From Chrysochromulina tobinii (taxonomy: Eukaryota > Haptophyta > Prymnesiales > Chrysochromulinaceae): DNA of 33,946 nt. Numbering within the stretch: the stretch's first letter is position 1; each line of letters starts with the position of its first letter. The translations under genes and the position numbers were made by a program. Positions 11,175-19,908 of the stretch are shown here, piece after piece. The notes beneath the pieces are model-generated. The model saw only the letters and a program-made list of their open reading frames with translations, was not told the origin of the DNA and searched no databases. The DNA lies in the NCBI GenBank assembly GCA_001275005.1, contig JWZX01003302.1:1-33946 (forward strand). The letters run 5' to 3'.

Positions 11175-12533
11175 ATGCGTCTCGCCAACCCCGTCGTCGA
11201 CCGTCGGGAGGCCATGCTGACCGGCGGCGGCTCGTCTTCGAACACCAATATCTCGAGCAAGACGGGTGCGCCCAAGGTCGAGCCGAAGGGAGCTCTTGCA
11301 GAATGGTTCAACATGTACAATGACCGCACCGAGATGAGTGGAGGACTATCGACAGCGGGCCTGTCGGCTGATGACAACCGTGCGAAGGTTGGTGGCATGG
11401 CAATGTGGGGCGATCCGATCATCCATAACAGAACCATTTGGGACATGAAGTATGTAAAGGAGGAGGAGGGCGGTTTCAACCCGCTCGGCCAGCTGGACGC
11501 TGCGGATCTGCGCCGCAAGATTGCGCGGGACAACGAGATTTTACGGACGCAGTCCGCAAAGACGAGCTCGATCCAGCTGGAGGGGCCCAAGGCCAAGGGC
11601 CCGCCACCGATCAAAAGCGCGCCCGAGCCTGAGCCAGCTTATAATCACCCCTCGGTCGCCGGCTGGGCCAAGGGCAAGGAGGTCCCGCCGGGCTCTGCGG
11701 CGAAGCAGCTCGAGCTGCTGAAGCGTGAGGCAGAGCCCCAGCCGCCACCGCCTTCGCGATCCTTACTTGCGCCGCCGCCGCCGCCGCCGCCCGAGAAGCC
11801 GGTGCGGATGGAGTGGCAGGTCGTCTCGAACGCACTGTGGTCGCAGCGGCTCGAGGCTCTTCAGAGCGAGGCGGCGGCCGCGGCCGCGCAGGAGCGAATG
11901 GCCTTGCAAGCCTTCCATACTTCCGCCGGTCGCACGTCGTACCTCATGCCGGCGCCGCCGACGCCGGTCTCATTCCCGTCTCTCCCCCGAATGTCCGACA
12001 AGGTGAGCACCACGTACGTCTCGCGCTACCAGCCCGCGGTGGAGTTTGCACCGCCGCCCCCGCCCCCGCCGCCCGCCACGGCGCCCGCGCCGCTAATGCC
12101 GCCCCCACGGGAGACGATGCAGCCGACGATGGCGCCGCCGCCGCCCACATATGCCCACCCCGACTATCAAGCCGCCGCCGCCCACGCCGCCGCCATGCGC
12201 TTTGAGAAGAAGCAGCCGCCTCCTCCTCCTCCGCCGCCGCCGCCAAAGCAGAAGGTGGTGCCGACCAATATCAAAAACAAGGAAGGAAAGACCAGGCTGA
12301 GCTCCGAAGCGCAGATCGCGCGGGACGAGGAGCTTGCCAAGATGATCTCTGCAACCTCAAAGTCGCATGATGAAGGGAAGAAAAAGAGTCCGACGCGCAT
12401 CAGTGGCAGCAGCCCGGTCTACAAGGGCGAAGAGTTAACCTCTTCTAAGGAGAAGGAGTACAGGGGCCCCAAGGTGCCCCAGGGTGCGCAAAGGCACGCC
12501 GGCGCGTGGCAGCAGCTCCAGCCGACCGCGTGA
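11175..12533 (+). CDS. Proline-rich protein of unknown function
   Basis: I do not recognise a family. The ATG at 11175 gives about 452 aa. Visible parts: an N-terminal region of about 130 residues that looks folded (ALAEWFNMYNDRTEM, MAMWGDPIIHNRTIWDMKYV, then a charged helix with ADLRRKIARDNEIL); a middle with several poly-Pro runs of seven to ten residues; a short helical insert with an Ala run (WSQRLEALQSEAAAAAA); a TTYVSRYQ segment; and a basic, Lys-rich C-terminal third. The poly-Pro runs could bind profilin, SH3 or WW domains, which is inference. No signal peptide or membrane helix. Long clean frame, good coding composition and no overlap with another gene argue that it is real. Confidence 0.65.
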   Translation: MRLANPVVDRREAMLTGGGSSSNTNISSKTGAPKVEPKGALAEWFNMYNDRTEMSGGLSTAGLSADDNRAKVGGMAMWGDPIIHNRTIWDMKYVKEEEGGFNPLGQLDAADLRRKIARDNEILRTQSAKTSSIQLEGPKAKGPPPIKSAPEPEPAYNHPSVAGWAKGKEVPPGSAAKQLELLKREAEPQPPPPSRSLLAPPPPPPPEKPVRMEWQVVSNALWSQRLEALQSEAAAAAAQERMALQAFHTSAGRTSYLMPAPPTPVSFPSLPRMSDKVSTTYVSRYQPAVEFAPPPPPPPPATAPAPLMPPPRETMQPTMAPPPPTYAHPDYQAAAAHAAAMRFEKKQPPPPPPPPPPKQKVVPTNIKNKEGKTRLSSEAQIARDEELAKMISATSKSHDEGKKKSPTRISGSSPVYKGEELTSSKEKEYRGPKVPQGAQRHAGAWQQLQPTA

Positions 12534-13393
12534 AGCCCCATGCTGACACCCGCCGCTACGCATCGAGAGTGATGCCGTCACGCTCAGTTCCGGAGGAGCA
12601 CAAAACAGAACGAGATCCCGACGACACGGTCCGAGTGCAAGAAACAGAGTAAACACCCAGTGTGAGATCGACACAGAGTCAGAGATGAGCGCCGTCGACC
12701 GGACGTGGTCACCGAGAGTCGTGCCACATACATCATACTGTAGTACCCGATCGCCTCCTCGGCACGGTGTTGGGTGCGTTACCGACTACGAGGTGTTAAC
12801 TTACCGTCGGCCGTACCCGGGTGGAGCGGTCGGCCGCCCCCGCGGTGCGGTTTTCTACTGTTCCGTTCTTGTACGGTAGCCCGGCCAGCCCGCGAGCGTT
12901 CTGGAGACGAGAGCCACCGCAACGGTCACCGTACTAGACGTTTAAAGTCTCGCGCTCAATTACAATTGAGCTCGGCGCTTGTCTCGTGTCTCACCGGGTC
13001 GGCGTCGTGTGCAACGGCCAACGCACCCTAATCGAATAGGGTCACCCTTCCGTTCGTGAACTGAAGTCCGACCGTGCGGAACGTCAATCCGCGAACGTCT
13101 AGCGGCCTAGCGATCCATCGAATCACGAGGCGCATAATGGATCATCTTGATACTTGATTCCGGATCACCCACGGCTACACTGTGGGTCGCGGGCTGATTC
13201 TCGCATCTCTCCATCCCTTCTCGCATCTCTCCATCCCACGTCTGCGGGCGCGTAGTTGGATTTCCACGTTCGCGCACGTCGCGGTCGGTCAGGTGTGCGA
13301 GGGCCGGATGCCGTAATGGGATTTTCTCAGCTGCACCGCAGCGGCGATCGACCCGTACCGAGGCGTGCCCACGTATGTGAGTGTTCAGCTGGC
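12534..13393. other. Intergenic between convergent genes, with a 20-bp tandem duplication
   Basis: I see no gene. A perfect 20-bp unit (TTCTCGCATCTCTCCATCCC) occurs twice in tandem at 13198-13237. The rest is mixed-composition sequence with no recognised RNA gene. Confidence 0.5.
13198..13237. repeat. Two-copy perfect 20-bp tandem repeat
   Basis: Two adjacent identical copies of a pyrimidine-rich 20-mer lie in the intergenic spacer downstream of the ankyrin gene (which is on the minus strand). Confidence 0.85.
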
Positions 13394-14161
13394 TCACCGC
13401 TTGGCCTGCGGTCCAATCTCCTCGTCTGAATCCTCGTCCTCTTCGTCGGCGGCTGCCAGATTGCGCAGCCGCGCCACCAGTGTGGGATCTTCGGCCAGGT
13501 CAACAGGTCGCTCGCCCAGCTCATTCTGCGTCGCAAGCATCTCCTGCGCGGTGGCCTCGCCGGCGCGCAGCATCAGCAGCTCAGCGACGTGACCGTGGCC
13601 GCCTCGAGCGGCAAGATGGAGTGGCGTGTCACCATCGCTGTCACGCACAAAGATGGGCGCGCCCGCGTCAAGCAGCAGTTTTGCGATCTCGTAGAAACCA
13701 CCCGCACAGGCGTCGTGCAAAGGCGTTGAGCGGTCCTCATCGAGTGCCGTCACGACCGCGCCGCGCCGGAGGCACTCCTGCACGACCTCGATCTTACCGT
13801 ACAAGCAGCCGATGTGCAGGGCTGTGTCGCCGTCCTCACCGGGGGTGTCCACACCGAGGCCATTCATGTCAAGCAGATGGCCCATGATCGTGGCTTCACC
13901 CTGCTCCGCCGCTTCGAGAATCGGGTACATGCGCTGGTCCCATGCGGGCTCCTCCTCGGCCATGTCCGCGTCGCAAGCCTCTGCTTCCATGCCTTCCTCA
14001 GCACTCTCAACCTGTTCCGTCGGCTGCACGACTGCGGCTGTGAGTGCTTCACGAGCCCGCGCCTGCAGCTCAGACTTTTCGAGGCAATCAGCGTGGCTGA
14101 GGCCGGCGGCGGTGATAGTCGCGCGCAGCTGCGAGAGCGACATGGACGCGACCTCGTCCAT
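13394..14161 (-). CDS. Ankyrin-repeat protein with N-terminal SAP/ARMET-C-like helix
   Basis: 255 aa from ATG at 14161; the longer open frame starts at a TTG and is not used. Residues about 7-40 (LSQLRATITAAGLSHADCLEK and following ELQARAREAL) resemble the small SAP-like domain found at the C-terminus of ARMET/CDNF and in some E3 ligases. An acidic linker follows. Then come about three ankyrin repeats: DGDTALHIGCLYGKIEVVQE, RSTPLHDACAGGFYEIAKLL and DGDTPLHLAARGGHGHVAEL. The C-terminus is strongly acidic (EEDEDSDEEIG). This looks like a soluble protein-protein adaptor; the partner is unknown. It is divergent from the UBC-like/2OG oxygenase gene with 192 bp between the start codons, suggesting a shared regulatory region. 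Confidence 0.85.
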   Translation of the reverse strand: MDEVASMSLSQLRATITAAGLSHADCLEKSELQARAREALTAAVVQPTEQVESAEEGMEAEACDADMAEEEPAWDQRMYPILEAAEQGEATIMGHLLDMNGLGVDTPGEDGDTALHIGCLYGKIEVVQECLRRGAVVTALDEDRSTPLHDACAGGFYEIAKLLLDAGAPIFVRDSDGDTPLHLAARGGHGHVAELLMLRAGEATAQEMLATQNELGERPVDLAEDPTLVARLRNLAAADEEDEDSDEEIGPQAKR

Positions 14162-14289
14162 GGTGTGGTTCAAGCTGCTGGCGGTCGGTGGCGCGTCCCA
14201 AGCCGACAGTGACCACAATCGTGACCACGTCGTTACAAAAACTTACTTTGTCAAGGCTCTGGGATAGCCACAAAACTTGAGCCAAACCG

Positions 14290-14316
14290 CATTTCACAAG
14301 CTCATTCTGTGAAATG
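14290..14316. promoter_or_regulatory. 9-bp perfect inverted repeat in a bidirectional spacer
   Basis: CATTTCACA (14290-14298) and its exact reverse complement TGTGAAATG (14308-14316) flank a 9-base spacer. The element lies 38 bases before the oxygenase ATG and about 130 bases from the ankyrin start. It could be a binding site for a dimeric regulator or a 5' UTR hairpin; the sequence alone cannot tell which. Confidence 0.45.
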
Positions 14317-14353
14317 TCACAGAAGTTTTTGTCCTCCGCCTCGTGCCGCGGCA

Positions 14354-16045
14354 ATGCGCCGAAGACAGCCAGCATTGGTCGACAACCTGGTTGGGTGCCT
14401 CTCTTCCGAGGCCCTTGAGACGCTCGTTCGCAATGAAATCGCGGCCATCATCGAGAATCCGCCATCGTGGTACGATACGACCGCCGATAACGACGCAGCA
14501 CCCACACCCATGCAACTGGAGCAGCAACGTGGCCGCAACAAATGGGCCCGCTTTGCGTGGCGCTGGGAGTGCAATGTGCACGGGCCGGCGGGTACGCTGT
14601 ACGCCGGCAGTTCGTACCGCGTGCTCGTGCGCGTGCCTCGCTGCTACCCACAGCTGCCGCCACGCATTCTGGTACTCTCCATCTTTTCGCACGTAGAGGT
14701 GGAGACTCGTGACCCATACGAGGGCCAGCTCGAAGACAGCTTTTACGAGTGCCTCGAGCGTGTGCGCGCTGGTGCGATGGAGGTGACGACGATGCCATCA
14801 GTTGGTGCATGCAGCAGTGGTAGCTCCGTCGCTGGCGGCAGCGCGTTTTCAAGCGATGGCGGAGGCAAGCGGGCGCTTGACCATGCGGACGCCGCCGATC
14901 GGCGAGCCAAGCGACCAAAGGCAACGACGGCCGCTGACGGGGCTCCGAGCAGCGCTAAAACTACGTTGGCTCATTCAACAACATCGGGTGGACAGCGAGA
15001 GGACGACGATGAGGAGAAGGAGTGGTCCGATGAAGAGAGATCATACACGGTCGCGATGGCCCTCGCGATGTTCGTCAAGGCGCTTGAGGGGCCTTTACCA
15101 AGGTGGAGGCCGGCGGACGCTCACGAGGAAACGGACGACGCCCACGAGGCCGCGAAGGACGCCCACGAGGCCGCGTGGTACCGCGTCGCCGCCTCGCACC
15201 ATGAGGATGCGCAGACGTGTGCGGCGTACCAGAGCTTGTGCCTGCACACGGAGCTCTTCCAACGGCCGCAGCCCTCGTGGTTCGCGCCGAGCTTTGCGGC
15301 GGCGTTTGCGCACGGTCCACCGACGGCCGCGGCCGTGCGCGCGCTCGTGGAGGAGGTGAGTCCGGGAGTGTTCGCCTTCGACTTCCTCTCGCCCTCGTTC
15401 TGCGAGAGGTTGCTCTGCGAGCTCGAGCATTACGATTCGTCCGGGCTGCCCGTGGTGCGTCCCAATTCGATGAACCGGTACGGCGTGGTTCTCAACTCGA
15501 TTGGGATGGAGAAGACGATCGACGCGCTGCAGCGCCATTACGTGCGGGCGCTCGCCGCGGCGCTCTTTCCAGTCGAGGGCGAGCACGTCGACCATCACCA
15601 CGCCTTCATGGTGCAGTACAAGCACGGGGAGGACCTTGGTCTCGATATGCACACGGATGCATGCGACGTGACGCTCAACGTGTGCTTGGGCAAGGAGTTC
15701 ACGGGCGCGGGGCTGACTTTCTGTGGGCTGCGTGGCGGCGGGCGGGAGCGCACATTCTCGTATCGCCATCAGCACGTCAAGGGACGCGCGATCATGCACG
15801 CAGGGCATCACCGGCACGGCGCCGACGACATCCTGGGCGGCGAGCGGTACAACCTCATCCTGTGGAACAAGTCGTCGACCTTCCGCGCGTCCAAGGACTA
15901 TATGAATAAGGTCGCACGGCCGGAGGCGGACGAGGCAGACAAGCCGGACCTCGTGTGCCTCTCGTACACACACGACGACGACTATGAAAAGTACAGGCCT
16001 CTGCCCGCCGGTGTAGTGCCCAGGCGAGAGCGCTGTGCTGGCTGA
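14354..16045 (+). CDS. UBC-like (E2-fold) domain fused to OGFOD2-like 2OG-Fe(II) oxygenase
   Basis: 563 aa from the first ATG (14354). Residues about 15-125 look like an E2/UBC fold: a basic N-terminal helix, then WECNVHGPAGTLYAGSSYRV and VRVPRCYPQLPPRILVLSIF, matching the GP-TPY-GG-F and FP-YP-PP strands. The usual HPN motif and active-site Cys context are not seen, so it is probably a UEV-like, non-catalytic domain. An acidic, low-complexity linker contains a repeated DAHEAAKDAHEAA unit. Residues about 335-510 form a prolyl-hydroxylase-like domain closest to OGFOD2: NRYGVVLNSIGME, iron ligands in MHTDACDVTLNVCLG (H433, D435) and MHAGHHRHGADDILGGERYN (distal His about 488; 2-oxoglutarate Arg about 498). 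The iron and co-substrate residues appear intact. The substrate is unknown. Confidence 0.82.
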   Translation: MRRRQPALVDNLVGCLSSEALETLVRNEIAAIIENPPSWYDTTADNDAAPTPMQLEQQRGRNKWARFAWRWECNVHGPAGTLYAGSSYRVLVRVPRCYPQLPPRILVLSIFSHVEVETRDPYEGQLEDSFYECLERVRAGAMEVTTMPSVGACSSGSSVAGGSAFSSDGGGKRALDHADAADRRAKRPKATTAADGAPSSAKTTLAHSTTSGGQREDDDEEKEWSDEERSYTVAMALAMFVKALEGPLPRWRPADAHEETDDAHEAAKDAHEAAWYRVAASHHEDAQTCAAYQSLCLHTELFQRPQPSWFAPSFAAAFAHGPPTAAAVRALVEEVSPGVFAFDFLSPSFCERLLCELEHYDSSGLPVVRPNSMNRYGVVLNSIGMEKTIDALQRHYVRALAAALFPVEGEHVDHHHAFMVQYKHGEDLGLDMHTDACDVTLNVCLGKEFTGAGLTFCGLRGGGRERTFSYRHQHVKGRAIMHAGHHRHGADDILGGERYNLILWNKSSTFRASKDYMNKVARPEADEADKPDLVCLSYTHDDDYEKYRPLPAGVVPRRERCAG

Positions 16046-16918
16046 CAATGACCTCGGTAGGCTCGCTCGGCGCGAGATGGCCCTGTGTGAGCCTACACCT
16101 TTCTTCTTCACACCTCTCTTCTTCACACCTCTCTTCTTCGAGGAGAGGTTGAGGAGCGCCGTTATTGGGCTCGGCCATCCCTCGGCGTTATTGGCCGTTA
16201 TTGACCGTTACTGAGCCGTTATTGGCCATCCCTCGGCGTTGCGCGCTCGGAGAACGTGCGAGATGCACCCTCGGAGCGCGAAGAGTTGGGAGAGATGAGC
16301 CAATTGATGAGCCACCGCCTATGAGAGCTGTGGGACCCGAAATGGCCGCTCGCGTGGCCAGGGCCGAGCTGGAGGCGCCCCCACAATCAATGGCGAGCCT
16401 ATCCACATAATGGACGAAGGCGCGAGGTGTCGTACATGATGGACTACGGACAGGTGCCGTGACGGTTTGTTCGTGCCGACATGCCCGTCTCCAAATTTCC
16501 ACGAAGGCAATCGCATAGCTGTTAGCTCGGTTACCGGCCGTGCGACATGCCCATCGTATCTAACGTAATACGACTATAAGTTTAAGCACAGCTGTACCGT
16601 GTACGTACATGGCACGACAATCGGTCACGCGAGAGACAAAACGCGTTGCCCGGTGACCGCACGCTACACGTCACCTACGCCGCGCGCCCCGCGCCGACGG
16701 CACCGCACGCGGCGTGGTCCGACGACGCGACGTCACCGCGGGCGCGGCCGTGCCCTCTGAAAAAGTATTATTGCCGAGTATGTCTGAGCGACGTGGACAT
16801 GGGACGAGCCACGGAGGCGAGGTGGGGCAGCGGGGGCAGAGAGCCGCGAGCGGACGAGCGGTGGGACCCCGACTCGAGTGAGCGAGAGACACAGTTTGCG
16901 AGTCACACGGTAGGGAGC
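16046..16918. other. Intergenic between convergent genes, with short repeats
   Basis: It contains a pyrimidine-rich tandem repeat of about 15 bases in three copies (16093-16139). A 17-base direct repeat (GGCCATCCCTCGGCGTT) lies at 16173-16189 and 16224-16240, with several CCGTTATTG-type units around and between the copies. No gene is recognised in the remainder. Confidence 0.5.
16093..16240. repeat. Cluster of short tandem and direct repeats
   Basis: Three CACACCTCTCTTCTT-like units are followed by GTTATTG-containing units and a 17-bp direct repeat 51 bp apart. It lies 3' of both flanking genes. Confidence 0.75.
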
Positions 16919-19329
16919 CTACTTCGCCTCGTACCAATTTTTGGCGGTCTTCGCGTCGACGACGAGGTCGACCTTGAGCGACGGGAGCGCGTCGTCGAAG
17001 GGGTGCTGCATGCAGCGCACGACCTCCTCCTTGGCCGCGAGCGCGTGCTCCTGCGGCCCCTCGAGAATGACCTCATCGTGGATCTGGAGGAGGAGCCGGT
17101 AGCCGAGCTCGGCGAGAATCTGGGAGCTCTTGATCTTGAGCATCGCGAGGGTCATGATGTCGGCGGCGCCGCCCTGGATGGGCGTGTTGATCGCGGCGCG
17201 CTCGTGGTGCGCCACGACGGCGCGCGTGCCGGTCTGGATGCCCTCGAGCTTCCTGTACCGCCCCATGAGAGTTCGAGTCCAGCCCGTCTCGTGGGCGCGT
17301 CGGATGGTCTGCTGCTGCCATTCGCGTACCTCTGGACGGTCTGCGTACCACGCGTCGAGCATCGCCCGGGCCTCGCCCACTGTGACGCCCCAGTCTTTTG
17401 AGAGGCCGTGCACCGTCTTGCCATACGCAATCGAGAAGTTGAGCGTCTTGGCACGACGGCGCTCTGAGCCGAAGACGTCCTTGAGCAGCGGTGCGGGCGG
17501 CTTGCCCTGCTTCCAGTCCCACTCCAGCAGGCAGTCGCCCTTATCGACGGCGGTGCGCACGTGTGCGAACATACCCATGGCGGTGCGCGAGTGGAAGCAG
17601 CCACCGCTCTTGAACGCGGCGATCATTGATTGGCAGTCCGTCATATGAGCGAGCAATCGCAACTCAAGCTGTCCGTAGTCCGCCACCACGAGCGCGTTGC
17701 CCTCGTCCGCGCAAAAGGCCTCGCGGATGCGGTACTGGTCTTTCTCGAGCGCGGGCTGGTTCTGAAGGTTGGGCGCCCGCGAGGAGAGGCGCCCGGTCTC
17801 GGTGTTCAGGTTGAGCGAGCAGTGCACGCGCGAGCGCTCGTCCGCGTTCTCCTGCAGTGGCAGGATGAAGTTGGAGAGCATCGTGTCGATCGCGCCCATG
17901 CCGACGAGTGACGCGATCGCTTCGCACGCCTCGGCACCTTTGGCGCCGCCCCCGAACTGCTCGTACGCGGTGCCGTACACGGGCGGCGAGTCAAAGGGTG
18001 CGCCCGCGAGCAACTGCAGCGTGGCCGCGTCCGTCCTGGGCTGACCTTTTTTGGTCGTGCCGGGCACCGTGAGGCCGAGAGAGATGAGCTCAAACTCCAC
18101 GTTCTTGACGCCCGGCTTGACGGCCTCGAAAGCTTCGAGAGGGTCCAGCGGCACGACGGCGGCGGTCGGGCCGGCGGCGCGTCGGTGCGGCAGTCGCTCG
18201 GCCTCGACCTCGCGTGTGGAGCTGCCGGGCTCGAGGTGGAAGCCGTACGAAGCTTCCTCAGCGAGGGTGGCGCCGTCGCGGGCGGCGAGGAGCTCTTCAT
18301 ATTCACAGCGGAGCAGGTTGAACGAGCGCCGGAGCGGTGTGTGCTCGCGGCTGACTGGGTTCGCGGCACCTCCAAAGAGGAGCTGCGCCACCTGCGTACC
18401 GCTCGATGGGTTCATGAACCAGGCGGCCGGGCAGTACGAGGCCGCCCAGCGGCGGAAGTTGAGCTCTAGTTTGGCGCGCTGCGCAATCGCGCGCCGCTCG
18501 GCGGCGGGCAACTGGTTCGTCGAGTCCACCTTGATGCCCTCGCGCTCCATGGAGGTGAGAAGCTCCCCGAAGGGCCGCCAGTACCGCGTGTAGTAGTGGT
18601 ACAGGTTCGGCTCGCCAAACACTTCGCCATCGGCCCAGTCCATGCTGGTGAGCCGGCGGCGCAGCTCCTCGTGCAGCAGCCACGTGCCCTGCGAGTCGTA
18701 GCACGCGTACTGGATCCAGTCGGGGCGCGTGAGCGGGTTGTTCTGCAGCTCCTCGATCGAGGGCATGTCGAGCTTACGCCCCGGCTGCCCGTCCTTCTTC
18801 AGAGCTGGGATCCCAAAGAGCTCCTTCATTGGCGCCTTGCGCCGGCCTACGAGCTCATCGGTGAGCACCTCGAGCGAGTAGCCCGCGAGGCGCGACGCGT
18901 CCCACAGGCGCGCCATGTGCATCGTGTCGCCGCCGAAGCCGCGCACGTCCACGCCGTGGTTCCAGAGCACGTGACGGTCGAAGCCGTAGTTGTGCCACAC
19001 CTTCAGGCAGCGCTCGCTTTCCAAAAAGGGGCGCATGGCCTCGAGCACCTCGAGGTCGGTGGTGTCGACCCAGAGCGCATGCCCCGGACCGCAGCCATAG
19101 TCGACCTCGGGCCCCGAGTACATCGAGACGCACGTCACCCTCCCTTGACCGAGCGGCGATTTCTTGACGTCGATGTTGTGCACCTCTGTATCGCACGCGT
19201 GGATCGTATCTTTGGGCAGCGCGAGCAGCCTGGCCACTACCTGGCGCATCGTGGCCGCGTCGCTCACCTCGAAGATGGGCGCAAGGTCTGGCAGCGCTGC
19301 CGAGGCCGCCGGCGGCGCTGCCGCCTTCG

Positions 19330-19391
<62 letters not shown>

Positions 19392-19843
19392 GATGGCGGC
19401 GGCATCACCGCCGGCTGTCGTTGCCCCGCGGAATACTGCAGTGGGACATGAACCGCGGGTGCGGCAGCGCTGGCAAATGGGCGCGACGAGCGCGGCGCGC
19501 CACCCGACGGCGGCATCATTGAGCAGCGTGGCGCGGGCAGCCTGTGCACGGCTGCCGCTGCCATGGCCCGGCGCGGCCGCAGCAGTGGCCACGCGCCGCG
19601 GGCGCCCGTGGCCACGAGCGAAGCAGTCGGCCGTAGCATCGACAGGGCTATGAACACGGCCAGGCGGCTCGTGCGGCGCATGCACTGCTGCGCGTGGCGC
19701 CCAAGAGCTCCCGCAGCGACAGCATGGCGGAATCGTTCGTGTGAGTTGCAAACGACAATCAAGCTTGCGTCGGACGCCGACCGAGGGTGCGTTGCGTGCT
19801 CAACTACGACCGCGTTCACACTTCGCTTAGTTTCGCGGCGCAT
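16919..19843 (-). CDS. Plant/protist-type organellar DNA polymerase (family A, PolI-like) with 3'-5' exonuclease
   Basis: 974 aa from ATG 19843. It replicates plastid and/or mitochondrial DNA. Exonuclease motifs: CDTEVHN (about 217), HNYGFD (about 285) and YACYDSQ (about 380). Polymerase motifs: [15 protein letters not shown] (about 717; DYGQLELR is the plant organellar polymerase form), [16 protein letters not shown] (about 800), and C, QIHDEV (about 920). The N-terminus is long. An in-frame Met at residue 55 (19681) begins [16 protein letters not shown], a plausible signal peptide, followed by an Arg/Ala-rich transit-like stretch, so bipartite plastid targeting is possible from that start. 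Residue 95 starts a mitochondrial-looking leader. About 20 Gln (CAG with one CAA, 19331-19390) separate the leader from the exonuclease. Single exon. Confidence 0.93.
19331..19390 (-). repeat. (CAG)n polyglutamine microsatellite
   Basis: Twenty CAG/CAA codons (CTG on the plus strand, one TTG interruption) encode a Gln tract in the presequence-to-exonuclease linker of the organellar DNA polymerase. Confidence 0.95.
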
Positions 19844-19908
19844 TCACACGATCAACCAGTGTCCCCGAGGAGCCCCGAGAACATTCATCCCCACTTTTTC
19901 TGCACGGC
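19844..19908. promoter_or_regulatory. Very short divergent promoter region
   Basis: Only 65 bases separate the longest polymerase start (minus) from the PP6 start (plus). If the polymerase starts at its internal Met (19681), the spacer is 227 bases. No core promoter motif was identified. Confidence 0.35.

Noticed and set aside
15095-16126. 343-codon minus-strand open frame opposite the oxygenase
   Set aside because: It overlaps a clearly conserved plus-strand domain; its composition is that of a GC-rich shadow.
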